Below are positions 46,697-56,458 of a stretch of DNA of 64,000 nucleotides, piece by piece. Source of the stretch: Paludibacter sp. GTDB taxonomy: Bacteria; Bacteroidota; Bacteroidia; Bacteroidales; Paludibacteraceae. The position numbers and the translations under genes were made by a program. A model generated the notes under the pieces. It had not been told where the DNA came from. It saw only the letters and a program-made list of their open reading frames with translations, and searched no databases. The stretch's first letter is position 1, and every line of letters begins with the position of its first letter. Location of the stretch: contig JAMPAY010000004.1 of assembly GCA_023666945.1 (NCBI GenBank), positions 82,042 through 146,041 on the forward strand, given 5' to 3'.

Positions 46697-49600
46697 ATGG
46701 ATAGATACAGAACCATAGCAGAAAACACAGAATCGACCGTGGTGGCACGTTACGAGTGCAAAGCCCACGAACGCACTCGCTACCAATCGGAAGCCGATTT
46801 GGAAGAGCGTTTGATCGAACAATTGCAAGAACAAGGCTATACTTATCTGCCTATTCATAGCGAAGAAGAATTGTTGCAGAACCTGCGCAGTCAGTTGGAA
46901 CGGCTCAATGCCTATTGCTTTACCGACAACGAATGGGTGGAGTTGCAACGGGGACTGCTGAGCAGCAATATGGGAATACTGGAGAAGACCCGAATAGTGC
47001 AGGAGAACAGCGTTTTTACGCTCCGTTGCGACGACGGCGAGATGCGCAACATCATGGTGCTTGATCGCAAAAATATACATGCCAATAGGCTGCAAGTGCT
47101 GAACCAATATGTGCCGACGGGTGGCAAGTATGAAAACCGCTACGATGTGACTATATTGGTAAACGGTTTGCCCTTGGTACACATAGAATTGAAAAGGCGG
47201 GGCGTGGCATTGAAAGAAGCGTTTAACCAGATAAACCGTTATCAGCGTGACAGTTTTTGGGCGGGGTGCGGACTGTTTGAATATGTGCAGTTGTTTGTCA
47301 TCTCGAACGGCACGGAAACGAAATACTACTCGAACACCACCCGCAATGCGCATGTGGCACAGATGCGTACGGCACGCGGAAAGGGCAGACAAACTTCGCA
47401 TAGTTTCGAGTTTACAAGTTATTGGGCAGACCGCGAGAACAACATCATCAGCGATATGGAGGATTTTACGGCAACCTTTTTCTCGCGCCATACGTTGCTG
47501 AGTGTGTTGTTGCGCTATTGCATCTTCACGAGTGAGGAGTTACTGCTGGTTATGCGCCCCTATCAGATTAGTGCCACCGAAGCCATATTGCAACGCATCG
47601 TGCAAGCCGTCAATCGCAAGAAAGAAGGCACAAGAGAGGCCGGCGGATACATTTGGCACACAACAGGGTCGGGGAAGACGCTTACCTCATTCAAGACGGC
47701 GCGTATTGCAAGTCGCCTGCCTGAAGTGGATAAGGTGCTGTTTGTGGTAGACCGCAAAGACTTGGACTACCAAACCATGCGCGAGTACGACCGTTTTGAA
47801 AAGGGGGCTGCCAACGGCAATGCATCGACCCACGTGTTGCAACGCCAATTGGAAGATGAGGATACGAAAATCATCATTACAACGATACAGAAGTTGAGCA
47901 TCTTCGTCAGGAAGAACCCGCAGCATGGCGTGTACGACAAGCGGGTGGTGATGATCTTCGATGAGTGCCACCGCTCGCAGTTCGGCGACATGCACACAGC
48001 GATAGTGAAGCGCTTCAAGCGTTATTTTCTCTTCGGGTTTACAGGTACGCCTATCTTTGCAAAGAATGCCGGTGGACATCTGCAAACGACCGAGCAGCGT
48101 TTTGGCGATTGCTTGCATATATACACGGTGATTAACGCCATAGCCGACGGCAACGTGTTGCCTTTTCGGGTGGAATATGTGAAGACGATAGAGGCAAAAA
48201 ACGATATAGAAGACTTGCGCGTAAAAGACATAGAACGCGAACAGGCATTGTGCGCTCCCGAACGGATCGGGCTGATAACAAAGTATATATTGGAACATTT
48301 CGACCAAAAGACCAAGCGTAACCAATGCTATCAACTGAAAGAGAGGCGAGTGAACGGGTTCAACTCGATCTTTGCCACGGCATCGATTCCTGTGGCACGC
48401 CTCTACTACGATGCTTTTCAGCAGCAAATGAGTATGTTGCCGCCTGCACGTCGTTTGCGCATTGCCACCATCTTTTCGTATGCCGCCAACGAAGATACGG
48501 AAACCGATACCGGCTTTTTGGAGGAAGAGAACAGCGATTCGACTGCTGAACTGGATGTGTCGTCGCGCGATTTTCTGGCACGGGCCATCAACGACTACAA
48601 TGCGCTGTTTGGTACGAACTACGATACCTCGGGCGAGAGTTTCGCAGCCTACTACAAAGATGTGAGCCAACGCATGAAGACGCGTGAGATAGACTTGCTG
48701 ATAGTGGTGAATATGTTCCTCACGGGTTTCGATGCCACCACGCTGAACACTTTGTGGGTTGACAAGAACCTGCGTATGCACGGGTTGCTGCAAGCCTATT
48801 CGCGCACCAACAGAATACTTAATTCGGTGAAGACATACGGTAATATAGTATGCTTCCGTAATCTGGAAGAAGAAACCAACGAGAGTATAGCACTGTTTGG
48901 CGACCGTGATGCACGCGGCATGGTGTTGCTCCGCACCTTCGATGAGTATTACTACGGCTACGATGCCGAGCAGAAAGACGGCACGACAAAGCATTATGCC
49001 GGCTATAAAGAATTGGTGGAACAGTTGCAAGCAGAATTTCCGAAAGCGGAACGCATTGTGGGCGAAGAGGCGGAGCAAGATTTTATTCGCTTGTTCGGAA
49101 TGCTGCTGCGCAGTAAGAACATACTGACTTCGTTCGATCGCTTCGAAGAAAAGCGTTTGCTCTCTGTTGGCGATGAACAAGATTATCAAAGTATCTATCT
49201 GGATTTGCGCGACAAGTATCGTCCGCAGTCGGAGGGCGATGTGGTGAATGTGAACGATGACCTGAGTTTCGAAATCGAGTTGGTGAAGCAGGTGGAAATC
49301 AATATCGACTATATTCTGCTCCTCGTGCAACGCTATCACGACAACAATTGTACGGATAAAGAAATTATTCTGAAGGTGCGTAAATCGGTGATGTCGAGTC
49401 CCGACCTGCGCAACAAAAAAGATTTGATAGAGGATTTTGTCAGTTCGCTTACGCCCGATACCGATGTGCAGGCATCGTGGACCGACTATGTGCATGAACA
49501 GCAAATACGGCAGTTGGATGCGATTATCGAACAAGAAAATTTGAAGCAGGAAGCCACCTATAGGTTGATGCGTCGTGCTTTTAGGGACGGAGAGTTGCAA

Positions 49601-49747
49601 GACGGAGGAACGGATGTGGTGGCTGTGCTGCCGCCGATGTCGCTATTTGCTCCCGATAATGCGCGGGCAGAAAAGAAACGTACGGTATTGCTACGCTTGC
49701 ACGACTTTTTCAATCGTTTCTTCGATATTGCGCGAACCGATTTTTAA
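46697..49747 (+). CDS. hsdR: Type I restriction endonuclease/translocase subunit (system 2)
   Basis: The 1016-residue R subunit carries nuclease residues D150 (NRYDVTILVNGLPL), E164 and K166 (HIELKRRG). The translocase has Walker A HTTGSGKT (321-328), DECH box FDECHRS (421-427) and later FTGTP. Length and motifs fit the EcoR124I group, matching the M subunit. Intact from start to stop. It follows hsdS by 46 bp and ends the operon. Confidence 0.95.
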   Translation: MDRYRTIAENTESTVVARYECKAHERTRYQSEADLEERLIEQLQEQGYTYLPIHSEEELLQNLRSQLERLNAYCFTDNEWVELQRGLLSSNMGILEKTRIVQENSVFTLRCDDGEMRNIMVLDRKNIHANRLQVLNQYVPTGGKYENRYDVTILVNGLPLVHIELKRRGVALKEAFNQINRYQRDSFWAGCGLFEYVQLFVISNGTETKYYSNTTRNAHVAQMRTARGKGRQTSHSFEFTSYWADRENNIISDMEDFTATFFSRHTLLSVLLRYCIFTSEELLLVMRPYQISATEAILQRIVQAVNRKKEGTREAGGYIWHTTGSGKTLTSFKTARIASRLPEVDKVLFVVDRKDLDYQTMREYDRFEKGAANGNASTHVLQRQLEDEDTKIIITTIQKLSIFVRKNPQHGVYDKRVVMIFDECHRSQFGDMHTAIVKRFKRYFLFGFTGTPIFAKNAGGHLQTTEQRFGDCLHIYTVINAIADGNVLPFRVEYVKTIEAKNDIEDLRVKDIEREQALCAPERIGLITKYILEHFDQKTKRNQCYQLKERRVNGFNSIFATASIPVARLYYDAFQQQMSMLPPARRLRIATIFSYAANEDTETDTGFLEEENSDSTAELDVSSRDFLARAINDYNALFGTNYDTSGESFAAYYKDVSQRMKTREIDLLIVVNMFLTGFDATTLNTLWVDKNLRMHGLLQAYSRTNRILNSVKTYGNIVCFRNLEEETNESIALFGDRDARGMVLLRTFDEYYYGYDAEQKDGTTKHYAGYKELVEQLQAEFPKAERIVGEEAEQDFIRLFGMLLRSKNILTSFDRFEEKRLLSVGDEQDYQSIYLDLRDKYRPQSEGDVVNVNDDLSFEIELVKQVEINIDYILLLVQRYHDNNCTDKEIILKVRKSVMSSPDLRNKKDLIEDFVSSLTPDTDVQASWTDYVHEQQIRQLDAIIEQENLKQEATYRLMRRAFRDGELQDGGTDVVAVLPPMSLFAPDNARAEKKRTVLLRLHDFFNRFFDIARTDF

Positions 49748-49798
49748 TGTGTTGATACCAGTGTATAGGTGTGGCAGCGTTGGGTAGCCTTTGGCTTG

Positions 49799-50731
49799 TT
49801 ATTGGAGCGTATATTTGCTATGCAATTCTTGGTGTGTGCCGCGAAATACGTTCAGATCGACATCGCCCCTGATGCCTGCCACTTTCCCATTGTCTGCCGA
49901 TTGCCAGAGCAAGTGTTTAGACGACGGCTGTTCGCCTCCGTAGCGTGCAATCCAATAATGATAGCCTCGAAACTGCTTATAGGGCATGAAATAGGTCTGA
50001 TAGCAGTTCTCGTTGGTATAGATGATAGGTTTGGCACCGTAGTATTTTTCTACCGTTTGCAGCCATCTCAATACCGAATCGCGCTCGGGCAGGCGGTTGC
50101 GGTAGGGTTCGACATCAAGCACGGGAAGCAGGTCGCCTGTTTGGAGGTTGGCATATTGTATGAAATTACGGGCTTGAGCGAGTGCCGACGATTTGTAGGA
50201 ATAGAAATGGTAGGCTCCGAACGGAATGTTTTGTTTGCCGGCTCCCTCTTTGTTGCGGTGATAAAAGGCATCGTGTATGCGTGCTCCCTCTGTGGCTTTG
50301 GCTATCACAAAATCAACCTCTCTGCGTTGCGTCTTTTGGGTGGGGTGGGTGTATAGTTTGTGGTGCGGGTCGTAAAGAAAACATACCTCTTCCCAATCGA
50401 TATACGATTGATAGTGCGAAATGTCAATACCGATCACATCCGCCTGCGGCAGTTGTGCGGGACGAAAACGGGTAAAGAATGCATAAACACGTTGTTTGAA
50501 CTGCGGCAACTCTTGCGGAGAGGGCAACATACCGCTGTACCATAAAAAGACAATGCCTGCCACCATACACAAACAGCAGACGCATATCACCCATAGCAAT
50601 GTCCGTAACCATCGTTTGAGATAGAATGGCATACGAGAACTGCGTTTGCCGCTTGAGCGGGATGTCTTTTTTCGCCGTGACGGACCGGTTGTGCGTTTGG
50701 GCGAAGCAGAGGTATGGGATGGAGTAGGCAT
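49799..50731 (-). CDS. Membrane-anchored GH25 lysozyme
   Basis: The 310-residue protein has a very basic, Ser/Thr-rich cytoplasmic tail (1-40), one membrane helix (about 42-66) and an outward-facing GH25 muramidase domain (about 98-305). Active-site residues expected for GH25 are present: D102 in VIGIDISHYQ, E148 in KATEGARIHD, and D206 with E208 in LDVEPY. It should cut the glycan backbone of peptidoglycan. The frame is open further upstream, but the promoter box at 50751 supports the start at 50731. It converges with hsdR and is divergent from rpsA. Confidence 0.88.
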   Translation of the reverse strand: MPTPSHTSASPKRTTGPSRRKKTSRSSGKRSSRMPFYLKRWLRTLLWVICVCCLCMVAGIVFLWYSGMLPSPQELPQFKQRVYAFFTRFRPAQLPQADVIGIDISHYQSYIDWEEVCFLYDPHHKLYTHPTQKTQRREVDFVIAKATEGARIHDAFYHRNKEGAGKQNIPFGAYHFYSYKSSALAQARNFIQYANLQTGDLLPVLDVEPYRNRLPERDSVLRWLQTVEKYYGAKPIIYTNENCYQTYFMPYKQFRGYHYWIARYGGEQPSSKHLLWQSADNGKVAGIRGDVDLNVFRGTHQELHSKYTLQ

Positions 50732-50750
50732 GTGTATTACAAAAGCCCGA

Positions 50751-50758
50751 CAAAGGTA
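50751..50758 (-). promoter_or_regulatory. Promoter box of the GH25 gene
   Basis: TACCTTTG on the minus strand, 19 bases before the ATG at 50731. The -33 TTG is not clear. Confidence 0.5.
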
Positions 50759-50910
50759 CGACATTTTTCTCGCACTCCGAAATGCCATTTGACGATACAA
50801 CGATACGGATAAGGTAGTGTTTTTGATTCGTGGGAAACATTCTCTTAAATCGATTGTAATACCCGAATTGTATTTTTTGTAGCGAAAATGCAGTAAGCAG
50901 TTGTGTGACT

Positions 50911-50941
50911 GAAGAAAAAGCAGTATCTTTGCAGCCTGCAT
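50911..50941 (+). promoter_or_regulatory. Promoter of rpsA
   Basis: TTG (50911-50913), 20 bases, TATCTTTG (50934-50941). The leader to the ATG at 51056 is about 108 bases, long enough for S1 autoregulation, though I see no defined structure. The rest of the 324-bp gap 50732-51055 holds only the GH25 promoter box. Confidence 0.75.
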
Positions 50942-51055
50942 TGTGTAAGAATGTAGAAAACCTTATTGTTTAACTTATTAACGTTTGGTGAACAAGGCGT
51001 ATAATATGTCCTTTTCGACAAGTGCGTCAAGGATGGACCGGACAAAAAATTCCAC

Positions 51056-52909
51056 ATGGAAGAAAATCAATCACTCCAGAACTTCGACTGGGAAGCCTAT
51101 GAAAACGGTACTACCGTTCAAGGTCAATCAAAAGAAGAATTAGTACAACGTTATGACGAAACGTTGAACGCAATCAAAGACAACGACGTGGTAGAAGGTA
51201 CCGTTATCGGTATTACAAAGCGTGAAGTTGTTGTTAATGTAGGTTACAAGTCTGACGGTATTGTTCCTGCTGCCGAGTTCCGCTACAATCCCGATTTGAA
51301 AATCGGTGACAAAGTAGAGGTGTACATCGAAAGCCAAGAAGACAAAAAAGGTCAACTCGTATTGAGCCACAAACAAGCCCGTGCTGCTCGCAGTTGGGAT
51401 CGTGTAAATGAGGCTCTCAACAACGAGGAAATCGTTAAGGGTTACATCAAGTGCAAAACCAAGGGCGGTATGATTGTAGACGTATTCGGTACGGAAGCAT
51501 TCCTCCCCGGTAGTCAAATCGATGTGAAGCCTATTCGCGACTACGATGTATTCGTGGGCAAGACCATGGAGTTCCGCATTATCAAAATCAATCAAGAATA
51601 TCGCAATGTGGTTGTTTCGCACAAGGCACTTATCGAAGCCGAGTTGGAAGCACAAAAACGCGAAATTGTCAGCCACTTGGAGAAAGGACAAGTGTTGGAA
51701 GGCACTGTCAAGAACATCACCAACTATGGTGTGTTTATCGACTTGGGCGGCGTAGACGGCTTGATTCATATCACCGACCTCAGTTGGGGACGTGTTAACG
51801 ATCCGAAAGAGATTGTTGCTCTGGACCAGAAGTTGAACGTTGTTATTCTCGATTTCGATGAAGAGAAAAAGCGTATTGCTCTCGGTTTGAAACAACTTAC
51901 TCCTCATCCTTGGGATGCGTTGAGCGCAGACCTCAAAGTGGGTGACAAAATCAATGGCAAAGTAGTGGTTATTGCCGACTACGGAGCATTTGTAGAAGTT
52001 GCTCCCGGTGTTGAAGGTTTGATTCACGTATCGGAAATGTCATGGAGCCAACACTTGCGTTCGGCACACGACTTCTTGAAGGTGGGCGACCAAGTGGAAG
52101 CAGTTATCCTTACACTCGACCGCGAAGAACGCAAGATGTCTTTGGGTATCAAACAACTCAAAGCCGATCCTTGGGAAAATATCGAAGAGCGTTACGCTGT
52201 AGGTTCGAAACACAATGCACGTGTACGCAACTTCACCAACTTTGGTGTGTTTGTAGAAATAGAAGAAGGTGTAGAAGGCTTGATTCATATTTCCGACCTC
52301 AGTTGGACAAAGAAAATCAAACACCCCAACGAGTTTACACAGATTGGTGCTGATATTGAAGTTGTTGTATTGGATATCGACAAAGACAATCGTCGTCTTT
52401 CGCTCGGTCACAAGCAATTGGAAGACAATCCTTGGGACGCTTTGGAATCGACATTCGGTGTTGAGTCGGTGCACGAAGGTACAATTGTTGAACTGAACGA
52501 TAAGGGTGCCGTAGTGGCATTGCCTTATGGTGTAGAAGGTTTCTGCACAACTCGTCACCTCCAGAAAGAAGATAAGTCGGCTGCACAAGTTGATGAGAAA
52601 CTTTCGTTCAAGGTGATTGAGTTCAACAAGGACGCTAAACGTATCCTCTTGAGCCACCTCCGTACATGGGAGACTCCTAAAGAGACTGCAGAAGATGCAC
52701 CTAAGGCTAAGAAAGCCAAGAAAGAAACTGCTGTTCAACAACCTGCAATAGAGAAGACCACTTTTGGTGATATCTCTGCTTTGGCTGACTTGAAAGCAGA
52801 AATGGATGCTGCTGCATTGGAGAAATTGGCTGCCAAGGAAGAGGCTAAAAAGCCCGCCAAGAAAGCCGCTGCCAAAAAAGAAGAAGCAGAAGAAAATGCT
52901 GCTGAATAA
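51056..52909 (+). CDS. rpsA: 30S ribosomal protein S1
   Basis: The 617-residue protein contains six S1 RNA-binding repeats. The third to fifth are the clearest, for example EGTVKNITNYGVFIDLGGVD and GLIHITDLSWGR. The last 80 residues are a charged Lys/Ala/Glu-rich tail (KKPAKKAAAKKEEAEENAAE in two parts) seen in Bacteroidetes S1. It helps the 30S subunit bind and unfold mRNA. Single-gene transcription unit between a strong promoter and a strong terminator. Confidence 0.96.
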   Translation: MEENQSLQNFDWEAYENGTTVQGQSKEELVQRYDETLNAIKDNDVVEGTVIGITKREVVVNVGYKSDGIVPAAEFRYNPDLKIGDKVEVYIESQEDKKGQLVLSHKQARAARSWDRVNEALNNEEIVKGYIKCKTKGGMIVDVFGTEAFLPGSQIDVKPIRDYDVFVGKTMEFRIIKINQEYRNVVVSHKALIEAELEAQKREIVSHLEKGQVLEGTVKNITNYGVFIDLGGVDGLIHITDLSWGRVNDPKEIVALDQKLNVVILDFDEEKKRIALGLKQLTPHPWDALSADLKVGDKINGKVVVIADYGAFVEVAPGVEGLIHVSEMSWSQHLRSAHDFLKVGDQVEAVILTLDREERKMSLGIKQLKADPWENIEERYAVGSKHNARVRNFTNFGVFVEIEEGVEGLIHISDLSWTKKIKHPNEFTQIGADIEVVVLDIDKDNRRLSLGHKQLEDNPWDALESTFGVESVHEGTIVELNDKGAVVALPYGVEGFCTTRHLQKEDKSAAQVDEKLSFKVIEFNKDAKRILLSHLRTWETPKETAEDAPKAKKAKKETAVQQPAIEKTTFGDISALADLKAEMDAAALEKLAAKEEAKKPAKKAAAKKEEAEENAAE

Positions 52910-52935
52910 GTAAGGCAGACTCTTAATGAGAATTG

Positions 52936-52968
52936 AGAGGGAGAAACCGGTATGCGGTTTCTCCCTCT
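52936..52968 (+). terminator. Terminator of rpsA
   Basis: AGAGGGAGAAACCG and CGGTTTCTCCCTCT form a perfect 14-bp stem with loop GTATG, followed by TGTCGTTTGC. Confidence 0.85.
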
Positions 52969-53068
52969 TGTCGTTTGCAGGGAGGGGACGGTAGGGTGAG
53001 TTGAAGTATCGGTAATAAAGGTTATGGATTAGGTAATCTGTATAACGTGCCATATGTGTGTTTTTTTG

Positions 53069-53076
53069 TATCTTTG
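53069..53076 (+). promoter_or_regulatory. Promoter of the DUF3737-malY-acetyltransferase operon
   Basis: TATCTTTG, 25 bases before the ATG at 53102. No TTG at the standard spacing, so the -33 element is weak. Confidence 0.6.
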
Positions 53077-53101
53077 CAGCGAAAACTGAAACGATACACA
53101 A

Positions 53102-53968
53102 ATGAAACTTATTAAAGATACGGAGTTTGCCGGCGAACGCCCTTTGTTCGAATCGCATAATGTACGCTTGGAGAATGTTATTATTCGTGAAGGCGAATCG
53201 GCCATCAAAGAGTGTAGCAATATAGAAGCCTTTAACTGTCGTTTCGAGGGAAACTATCCTTTTTGGCATGTGCATGGTTTCTGCATAGAGCAGTGCTATT
53301 TTGCAGTAGGAGGACGCTCGGCTTTGTGGTATTCCGATCGTTTGAAAATGGCCGACACCATAGTGGATGCTCCAAAGATGTTTCGTGAGATGAACGAAAT
53401 AGATATTCGTAACGTAACACTGAATGATGCCGATGAGGTTTTTTGGCGTTGCAAGGGTATCCGCATCAACAATCTTAAGTTGAGGGGAGGTACATATCCG
53501 TTTATGTTTAGTAGCGACATAGTGGTTGATGGTTTGGAAACCGATAGCAAATATGCATTCCAATATGTGAAGAATGTGGAGATACGCAATGCGAAAATCA
53601 CCACCAAAGATGCTTTTTGGGAAGTGGAAAATGTAACGGTGTACGATTCGGAACTCAATGGGGAGTATTTGGGTTGGCATTCCAAAAACTTGCGTTTGGT
53701 CGATTGCCACATTACGGGCGAGCAACCGCTCTGCTATGCACATAATCTGGTAGTGGAGAATTGCACTTTTGGTGCCGATTGCGACAGAGCATTCGAATAC
53801 AGCACACTGCAAGCCGATATACGTGGGGCTATTACGAACATAAAGAACCCGACATCCGGATTGATTGTGGCCGATGCAATAGGTTCTGTTACGATAGATG
53901 AGAATATAAAGTCACCTGCCGATTGCCGCATTTGTTTGCGTTCGGAATTGTCGGATACCGCTAAATAA
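53102..53968 (+). CDS. DUF3737 family protein (right-handed beta-helix)
   Basis: The 288-residue protein matches the DUF3737 pattern: GERPLFESHNVRLENVIIREGESAIKE (in two parts), then a ladder of about 22-residue beta-helix turns (FWHVHGFCIEQCYF, FWRCKGIRINNLKL, LGWHSKNLRLVDCHI). It has no signal peptide. The fold is that of pectate-lyase-like proteins, but no catalytic site is established. Genes of this family often sit with MalY-type lyases and acetyltransferases, as here, 10 bp before malY. Confidence 0.87.
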   Translation: MKLIKDTEFAGERPLFESHNVRLENVIIREGESAIKECSNIEAFNCRFEGNYPFWHVHGFCIEQCYFAVGGRSALWYSDRLKMADTIVDAPKMFREMNEIDIRNVTLNDADEVFWRCKGIRINNLKLRGGTYPFMFSSDIVVDGLETDSKYAFQYVKNVEIRNAKITTKDAFWEVENVTVYDSELNGEYLGWHSKNLRLVDCHITGEQPLCYAHNLVVENCTFGADCDRAFEYSTLQADIRGAITNIKNPTSGLIVADAIGSVTIDENIKSPADCRICLRSELSDTAK

Positions 53969-53978
53969 CAGAACCTCT

Positions 53979-55160
53979 ATGCAATACGATTTCGATACGC
54001 CCATATCACGGCGAAACACCAATTCTTACAAATGGGATAGTGCTGCCGATGAACATGTGCTGCCAATGTGGGTGGCTGATATGGATTTTCAGACTGCTCC
54101 CGCTATTGTCGATGCTTTGCAGCAGCGCGTGGCACATGGCATCTTTGGTTATACACGTGTGCCCGATAGTTACTATAAGGCAGTTGCCGATTGGTTTGCT
54201 CGTAGGCATGGGTGGAATATAGAACACGATTGGATTATCTATACATCGGGTGTCGTACCTGCCTTGTCGGCGGTTATTAAGGCACTTACTTTGCCGGGCG
54301 AAAAAGTGTTGGTGCAGACTCCCGTGTATAATTGTTTTTTTTCTTCCATACGCAATAACGGTTGCACTATGGTATCTTCGCCCTTGGTTGCGAAGGGAGA
54401 TACCTATATAATCGACTACGAAGATTTGGAGCGTAAAGCGGCAGATCCTCAAGTAAAACTCATGTTGCTCTGCAATCCGCATAATCCGGCAGGGCGCGTT
54501 TGGACAAGAGAAGAACTCTTTCGCATCGGAAACATCTGCATTCGCAATGGTGTAACCGTTATTTCGGATGAAATTCATTGCGAGTTGGTGTTCCCGAACC
54601 ATTACTACACTCCGTTTGCTTCTTTGTCGGAGGAGTTCCGTATGCACTCGGTTACTTGTATATCTCCAAGCAAAGCATTCAATATCGCAGGATTGCAGAT
54701 TGCCAATATAGTATGTGCAGATGCTGCCCGGAGGGCTAAAATAGATAGATCCATCAACGATAACGAGGTGTGTGATGTCAATCCTTTTGGAGTGATAGCC
54801 ACACAAGCGGCATATAACGAAGGAGAAGAGTGGTTAAACCAACTCATTCGGTACTTGTATGACAATTATCAGTATATGCAGGAGGTGTGTTGTGCACAAT
54901 TGCCCGATTTCCCATTGCTGAAGTTAGAGGGAACCTATCTTGTTTGGATGGATTGCCGTGCATTGGGTATCCCCTCCGAGGAATTGGAAAAGCAGTTGAT
55001 AGCAGATGTAGGATTGTGGCTGAATGCAGGTACGATGTATGGGACGGAAGGCGAAGGGTTTATGCGGTGGAACATTGCTTGTCCGCGTAGTACGTTGCGC
55101 GACGGATTGCAACGGTTCATCGACTTCGTAAAGAGCCGAACCCCGCAGGAAAAGGATTGA
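53979..55160 (+). CDS. malY: MalY/PatB-type pyridoxal-phosphate aminotransferase (cystathionine beta-lyase)
   Basis: The 393-residue fold-type I enzyme has K232 in SPSKAFNIAGL binding the cofactor, D197 in SDEIH contacting the pyridine nitrogen, and N166 in CNPHNPAGRVW. LPMWVADMDF near residue 28 is the MalY/PatB signature. These enzymes split cystathionine to homocysteine, pyruvate and ammonia; other C-S lyase roles are possible. Confidence 0.88.
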   Translation: MQYDFDTPISRRNTNSYKWDSAADEHVLPMWVADMDFQTAPAIVDALQQRVAHGIFGYTRVPDSYYKAVADWFARRHGWNIEHDWIIYTSGVVPALSAVIKALTLPGEKVLVQTPVYNCFFSSIRNNGCTMVSSPLVAKGDTYIIDYEDLERKAADPQVKLMLLCNPHNPAGRVWTREELFRIGNICIRNGVTVISDEIHCELVFPNHYYTPFASLSEEFRMHSVTCISPSKAFNIAGLQIANIVCADAARRAKIDRSINDNEVCDVNPFGVIATQAAYNEGEEWLNQLIRYLYDNYQYMQEVCCAQLPDFPLLKLEGTYLVWMDCRALGIPSEELEKQLIADVGLWLNAGTMYGTEGEGFMRWNIACPRSTLRDGLQRFIDFVKSRTPQEKD

Positions 55161-55176
55161 TAATAAGCAAAACCAT

Positions 55177-55731
55177 ATGAAGACAGAAAAAGAAAAGATG
55201 TTGTCCGGAGAGGTGTATGATGCTTGCGACCCTGCACTGATTGTCGAATTGAACGCAACGAAATGTTTGTGCCAACAATACAACAATGTGGCAGCCGACA
55301 ACATGACGGAAAGAAACACGTTACTGCAACGTCTGCTTGGTCAGGCCGATGCCGATACGTTTATTAATCAACCGTTCTATTGCGATTACGGAAAGCATAT
55401 ACGTGTAGGGAAACGTTTCTTTGCTAATTTTTCATTGACGGTGTTGGATGAGGCGTATGTAACCTTTGGCGACGATTGTTTTGTAGGACCGAATGTAAGT
55501 ATTTATACGGCTTGCCATTCCACTAATCCCATTGAACGCAACACACGCCGCGAGTGGGCGAAACCCGTCAGGATTGGCAACAACGTATGGATAGGTGGAA
55601 GTGTGACCATTCTTCCGGGCGTTACCATAGGCAATAATGTTACGATAGGGGCGGGTAGTGTAGTGGTTGCCGATATTCCTGATAATGCGGTGGCAGTGGG
55701 TAATCCTGCCCATGTGGTAAAATATATCTGA
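55177..55731 (+). CDS. maa: Sugar O-acetyltransferase (maltose acetyltransferase type)
   Basis: The 184-residue enzyme begins with the Maa N-terminal domain (EKEKMLSGEVYDACDPAL) and continues as a left-handed beta-helix of hexapeptide repeats (VRIGNNVWIGGSVTILPGV, then TIGNNVTIGAGSVVV). The catalytic histidine is in YTACHST. It moves acetyl from acetyl-CoA to a sugar hydroxyl; the substrate is not certain. Start is 16 bp after malY. Confidence 0.88.
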   Translation: MKTEKEKMLSGEVYDACDPALIVELNATKCLCQQYNNVAADNMTERNTLLQRLLGQADADTFINQPFYCDYGKHIRVGKRFFANFSLTVLDEAYVTFGDDCFVGPNVSIYTACHSTNPIERNTRREWAKPVRIGNNVWIGGSVTILPGVTIGNNVTIGAGSVVVADIPDNAVAVGNPAHVVKYI

Positions 55732-55743
55732 AGATAAGTGGCG

Positions 55744-56454
55744 TTACAAGTAAAAATCTTGTGTTAGTGTGCGGTAGGCTGCTGTACGTTGGTTGGTGCC
55801 TTCTTCCAATGTCAGTGTCGCTATGTTAGCGGCAGAGGGATGTATGCCGTTGGCAAAATGTATCATTACGCGCTTGAAAGGTTTGTTCTCGCGCCCTCGT
55901 ACACGGCAAATATGAGTTGGGTAAAGTTGCTCTTGCGCACCCATTTGCACTATGTTTTGTTCTTCCGAGGCAGGCAGAATCAGCGATAGGCAGCCTTGGG
56001 GAGTAAGCAGTTGTTTGGCACCTTGAAGCAGTTGTTCGTAGGTGAGGCTGTCGGTATGTCGGGCAAGTGTGCGCTGCGGATCGGGGGCTTTCAGGCTGTT
56101 CTTGAAATAGGGTGGATTGCTTACAATCAGATCAAATCGTTCGGATGTCAGTGCCAGTTGCTGCAAAGAAAGATGCCGGGCTGTCAAACGGTTGCTCCAT
56201 CGAGAGTTAGCGAAGTTATGTTTGCTTTGTCCGATTGCATCGGCATCAATATCGATGGCTGTAATATAGGCTTCAGGACAACGTTGGGCTATCATGAGTG
56301 CGATCAGACCGCTCCCGGTACCAATATCCAATACGTTGTAAGGGGGGCGGGTAGGGGGTATAGGTGTCCATGCGCCCGATAGCACCCCATCGGTACCCAC
56401 TTTCATGGCACAATCGCTGTCTTCTACATAAAATTGCTTAAATCTGAATGACAT
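55744..56454 (-). CDS. trmN6: tRNA1(Val) (adenine37-N6)-methyltransferase TrmN6-type
   Basis: The 236-residue SAM enzyme has FKQFYVEDSDCAMKVGTDGV at its start, the SAM loop LDIGTGSGLIALMIA, and the N6-adenine motif VSNPPYF. This is the YfiC/TrmN6 pattern and length. It methylates A37 of tRNA-Val. The frame is open upstream, but the start at 56454 gives the family N-terminus and a 4-bp gap to the permease gene. Confidence 0.88.
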   Translation of the reverse strand: MSFRFKQFYVEDSDCAMKVGTDGVLSGAWTPIPPTRPPYNVLDIGTGSGLIALMIAQRCPEAYITAIDIDADAIGQSKHNFANSRWSNRLTARHLSLQQLALTSERFDLIVSNPPYFKNSLKAPDPQRTLARHTDSLTYEQLLQGAKQLLTPQGCLSLILPASEEQNIVQMGAQEQLYPTHICRVRGRENKPFKRVMIHFANGIHPSAANIATLTLEEGTNQRTAAYRTLTQDFYL

Positions 56455-56458
56455 ACGC

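Noticed and set aside
47687..49600. 637-codon open frame on the minus strand opposite hsdR of system 2
   Set aside because: It lies wholly antisense to an intact hsdR, has no family resemblance, and its length reflects the codon use of the gene opposite.
52040..53812. 590-codon minus-strand frame opposite rpsA and the DUF3737 gene
   Set aside because: It spans two genes and a terminator, resembles nothing, and the plus-strand genes are clear.
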